The notes beneath the pieces were generated by a model that worked only from the letters and a program-made list of their open reading frames with translations, did not search any database and was not told where the DNA came from. Below, one piece after another: positions 62,766-64,000 of a stretch of 64,000 bases of DNA. The stretch is from Rossellomorea sp. SC111. Lineage in GTDB: Bacteria; Bacillota; Bacilli; Bacillales; Bacillaceae_B. Positions within the stretch are counted from its first letter, which is position 1. The number at the start of each line of letters is the position of its first letter. A program made the translations under genes and the position numbers. The DNA is taken from the NCBI RefSeq assembly GCF_024733565.1, contig NZ_JANIOC010000006.1, positions 217,803 to 281,802 on the forward strand, given 5' to 3'.

Positions 62766-63887
62766 ATGAAAAAATGGATGATTGTTTCTCTGTCTACTTT
62801 GATTCTTATTGCCGGATGCAGCAATAAGCCTCAGGAAGTGATAGATGATGAAACGCTTGAAATTCAAAATAGTGCAGCAAGTGATGCACGTGAATATTTA
62901 ACTTATAAAATTAATAAAGAAAAAAAATCGGTGAATCGCGGACTGATTACAATGACAATCAACAACCGCAGTGATATGGATGAAATCGAGACAGGTCTTA
63001 TGTCATTATCCACTGAACATTTTTCCCCTGAAAAATATGTCTATCAAGAGGGGCAGTACTTGAAGAATTTAAATTCATGGTTAGGGAGGAAGTCTAAATC
63101 TAATAAGGCTGGCCTTAATCCGGAATTACAGATTACAGATGATATGTCATGGGAACAACAAATGGAGATGGAAAAGAAAAACCCAATGTACCTTGCTTAT
63201 ATACATGAGCAGAATTATGTCGACACAGAAGGGAATATCAAGGGAATTTCCCTAGGTCTTGCGATGAATTCCATTGATTATATCAGGGTGGAAGATGATA
63301 AGAAGCTTATGCATTTTGACGAAGCCACCATCAACAAGAAAATGATGGAAGAATACGGAAGGGAAGTTGCCGATACCGTCGTAAGTCGTGTTAGGTCAAA
63401 CAAAGAATTGAAAAATGTACCTATAATGATTTCGATTTACAAACTGCAACCTTTAAACAGCGTTGTTTCAGGTAACTATATCTCCACAACCTATTTAGAT
63501 GAGAACGATAGGAAAATCAAAAAGTGGGATGATGTATCCGACAAATATTATTACTTCCCGAGCGATGAAGGAGAAGAAAAGGACAGGGATTTATACAACC
63601 GAATCCGTGATCTTGAAGATTATGTGTCAAAGTATTTCTCTCATCAGGATATTGAATTTGTGGGTAAAGGATTATATAAAAAGGATACGCTAAATAAGTT
63701 GGTCATCGATGTACATACAGGCATGGTGAAAGAAACCGAATTAATAGGGTTTGCACAGGCGATTGGCCCTGAAATCGTCGATTACTTCCCTCATACACCG
63801 GTTTATCTTTATGTGAAAACCCCTAAAGGCCTCAAAGCCACCATCGTAAAAGAAGTGGATCAGGAGCCATTTGTACAAATTCATTAA
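62766..63887 (+). CDS. camS: CamS-family lipoprotein (sex pheromone precursor family)
   Basis: The 373-residue protein has a lipoprotein signal with lipobox LIAGC (Cys 18), so it is anchored outside the membrane. The mature part matches the CamS family: EIQNSAASDAREYLTYKINK (about 32-51), NRGLITMTINNRSDMDEIE (about 58-76), GQYLKNLNSWLGRKS near 97-111 and the C-terminal HTPVYLYVKTPKGLKATIV. In enterococci the signal peptide gives a sex pheromone; the protein's own role is not known. In B. subtilis the relative is YerH, at another locus. GGAGGGAG precedes the ATG. Confidence 0.92.
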   Translation: MKKWMIVSLSTLILIAGCSNKPQEVIDDETLEIQNSAASDAREYLTYKINKEKKSVNRGLITMTINNRSDMDEIETGLMSLSTEHFSPEKYVYQEGQYLKNLNSWLGRKSKSNKAGLNPELQITDDMSWEQQMEMEKKNPMYLAYIHEQNYVDTEGNIKGISLGLAMNSIDYIRVEDDKKLMHFDEATINKKMMEEYGREVADTVVSRVRSNKELKNVPIMISIYKLQPLNSVVSGNYISTTYLDENDRKIKKWDDVSDKYYYFPSDEGEEKDRDLYNRIRDLEDYVSKYFSHQDIEFVGKGLYKKDTLNKLVIDVHTGMVKETELIGFAQAIGPEIVDYFPHTPVYLYVKTPKGLKATIVKEVDQEPFVQIH

Positions 63888-63930
63888 AAATAATTCTATA
63901 CAAAAGAGCCTCTCTTATGAAAATGAACTA

Positions 63931-63984
63931 CTACCCGAATATAGGACACTGATAAAAAAGTGCCCCATATTCGGGTTTTTTCAT
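63931..63984 (+). terminator. camS terminator
   Basis: CCCGAATATAGG.CACT pairs with TGCCCCATATTCGGG across a loop, followed by six T. Confidence 0.85.
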
Positions 63985-64000
63985 GTCCATATAAGAAAAA

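Overview
The window looks like chromosome from a low-GC, endospore-forming Firmicute of the family Bacillaceae. Two blocks have the gene order I know from Bacillus subtilis: miaB-ricA-cotE ... mutS-mutL ... miaA-hfq-spoVK-hflX-ynbB-glnR-glnA, and lexA/yneA-yneB-ynzC-tkt-sirA-yneF. Spore genes (cotE, spoVK, sirA, a CotY/CotZ/ExsY-like coat gene) make a spore former near certain. Genus and species cannot be read from the sequence alone. No rRNA, tRNA, CRISPR array, transposase or prophage was seen.

Layout. 1-1.2 kb: the tail of a probable sugar-nucleotide epimerase and a family 2 glycosyltransferase. 1.3-5.7 kb: a minus-strand sulfate activation operon (sat, SLC13-type transporter, cysC, cysQ) with a terminator-like hairpin in its leader. 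6-15.2 kb: an accessory locus of mostly unnamed proteins, including four members of one beta-rich family (three of about 251-255 residues, one long acidic member), a coiled-coil protein, a degenerate amidase-like protein, a CotZ-like coat protein and a ParM-like actin with a small partner. I read it as a spore-surface locus and the best candidate for an undescribed system. 15.6-18.4 kb: miaB, ricA, cotE.

18.6-38 kb is a 20-kb accessory stretch between cotE and mutS: topoisomerase III, an ankyrin protein, a CstA-type carrier, then a full reductive pyrimidine degradation cluster (beta-ureidopropionase, PreT, PreA, dihydropyrimidinase, NCS1 transporter, PucR-type regulator, acylating semialdehyde dehydrogenase, omega-aminotransferase). 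Together these would take uracil or thymine through dihydropyrimidine, N-carbamoyl-beta-amino acid and beta-amino acid to a semialdehyde and an acyl-CoA. The two transcription starts share a near-palindromic motif, and the first also has a perfect cre site. VanW-like, L,D-transpeptidase-like and DedA genes close the stretch.

38-42.6 kb: mutS-mutL. 42.6-49 kb: a second accessory stretch (DUF4385, methyltransferase, FAD oxidase with a half-size MFS protein, penicillin acylase family). 49-64 kb: conserved backbone with recognisable control elements: two GlnR/TnrA-type sites on a consensus promoter at glnRA, three SOS boxes between lexA and yneA, and a Spo0A box before sirA. The window ends with a CamS-family lipoprotein gene and its terminator.
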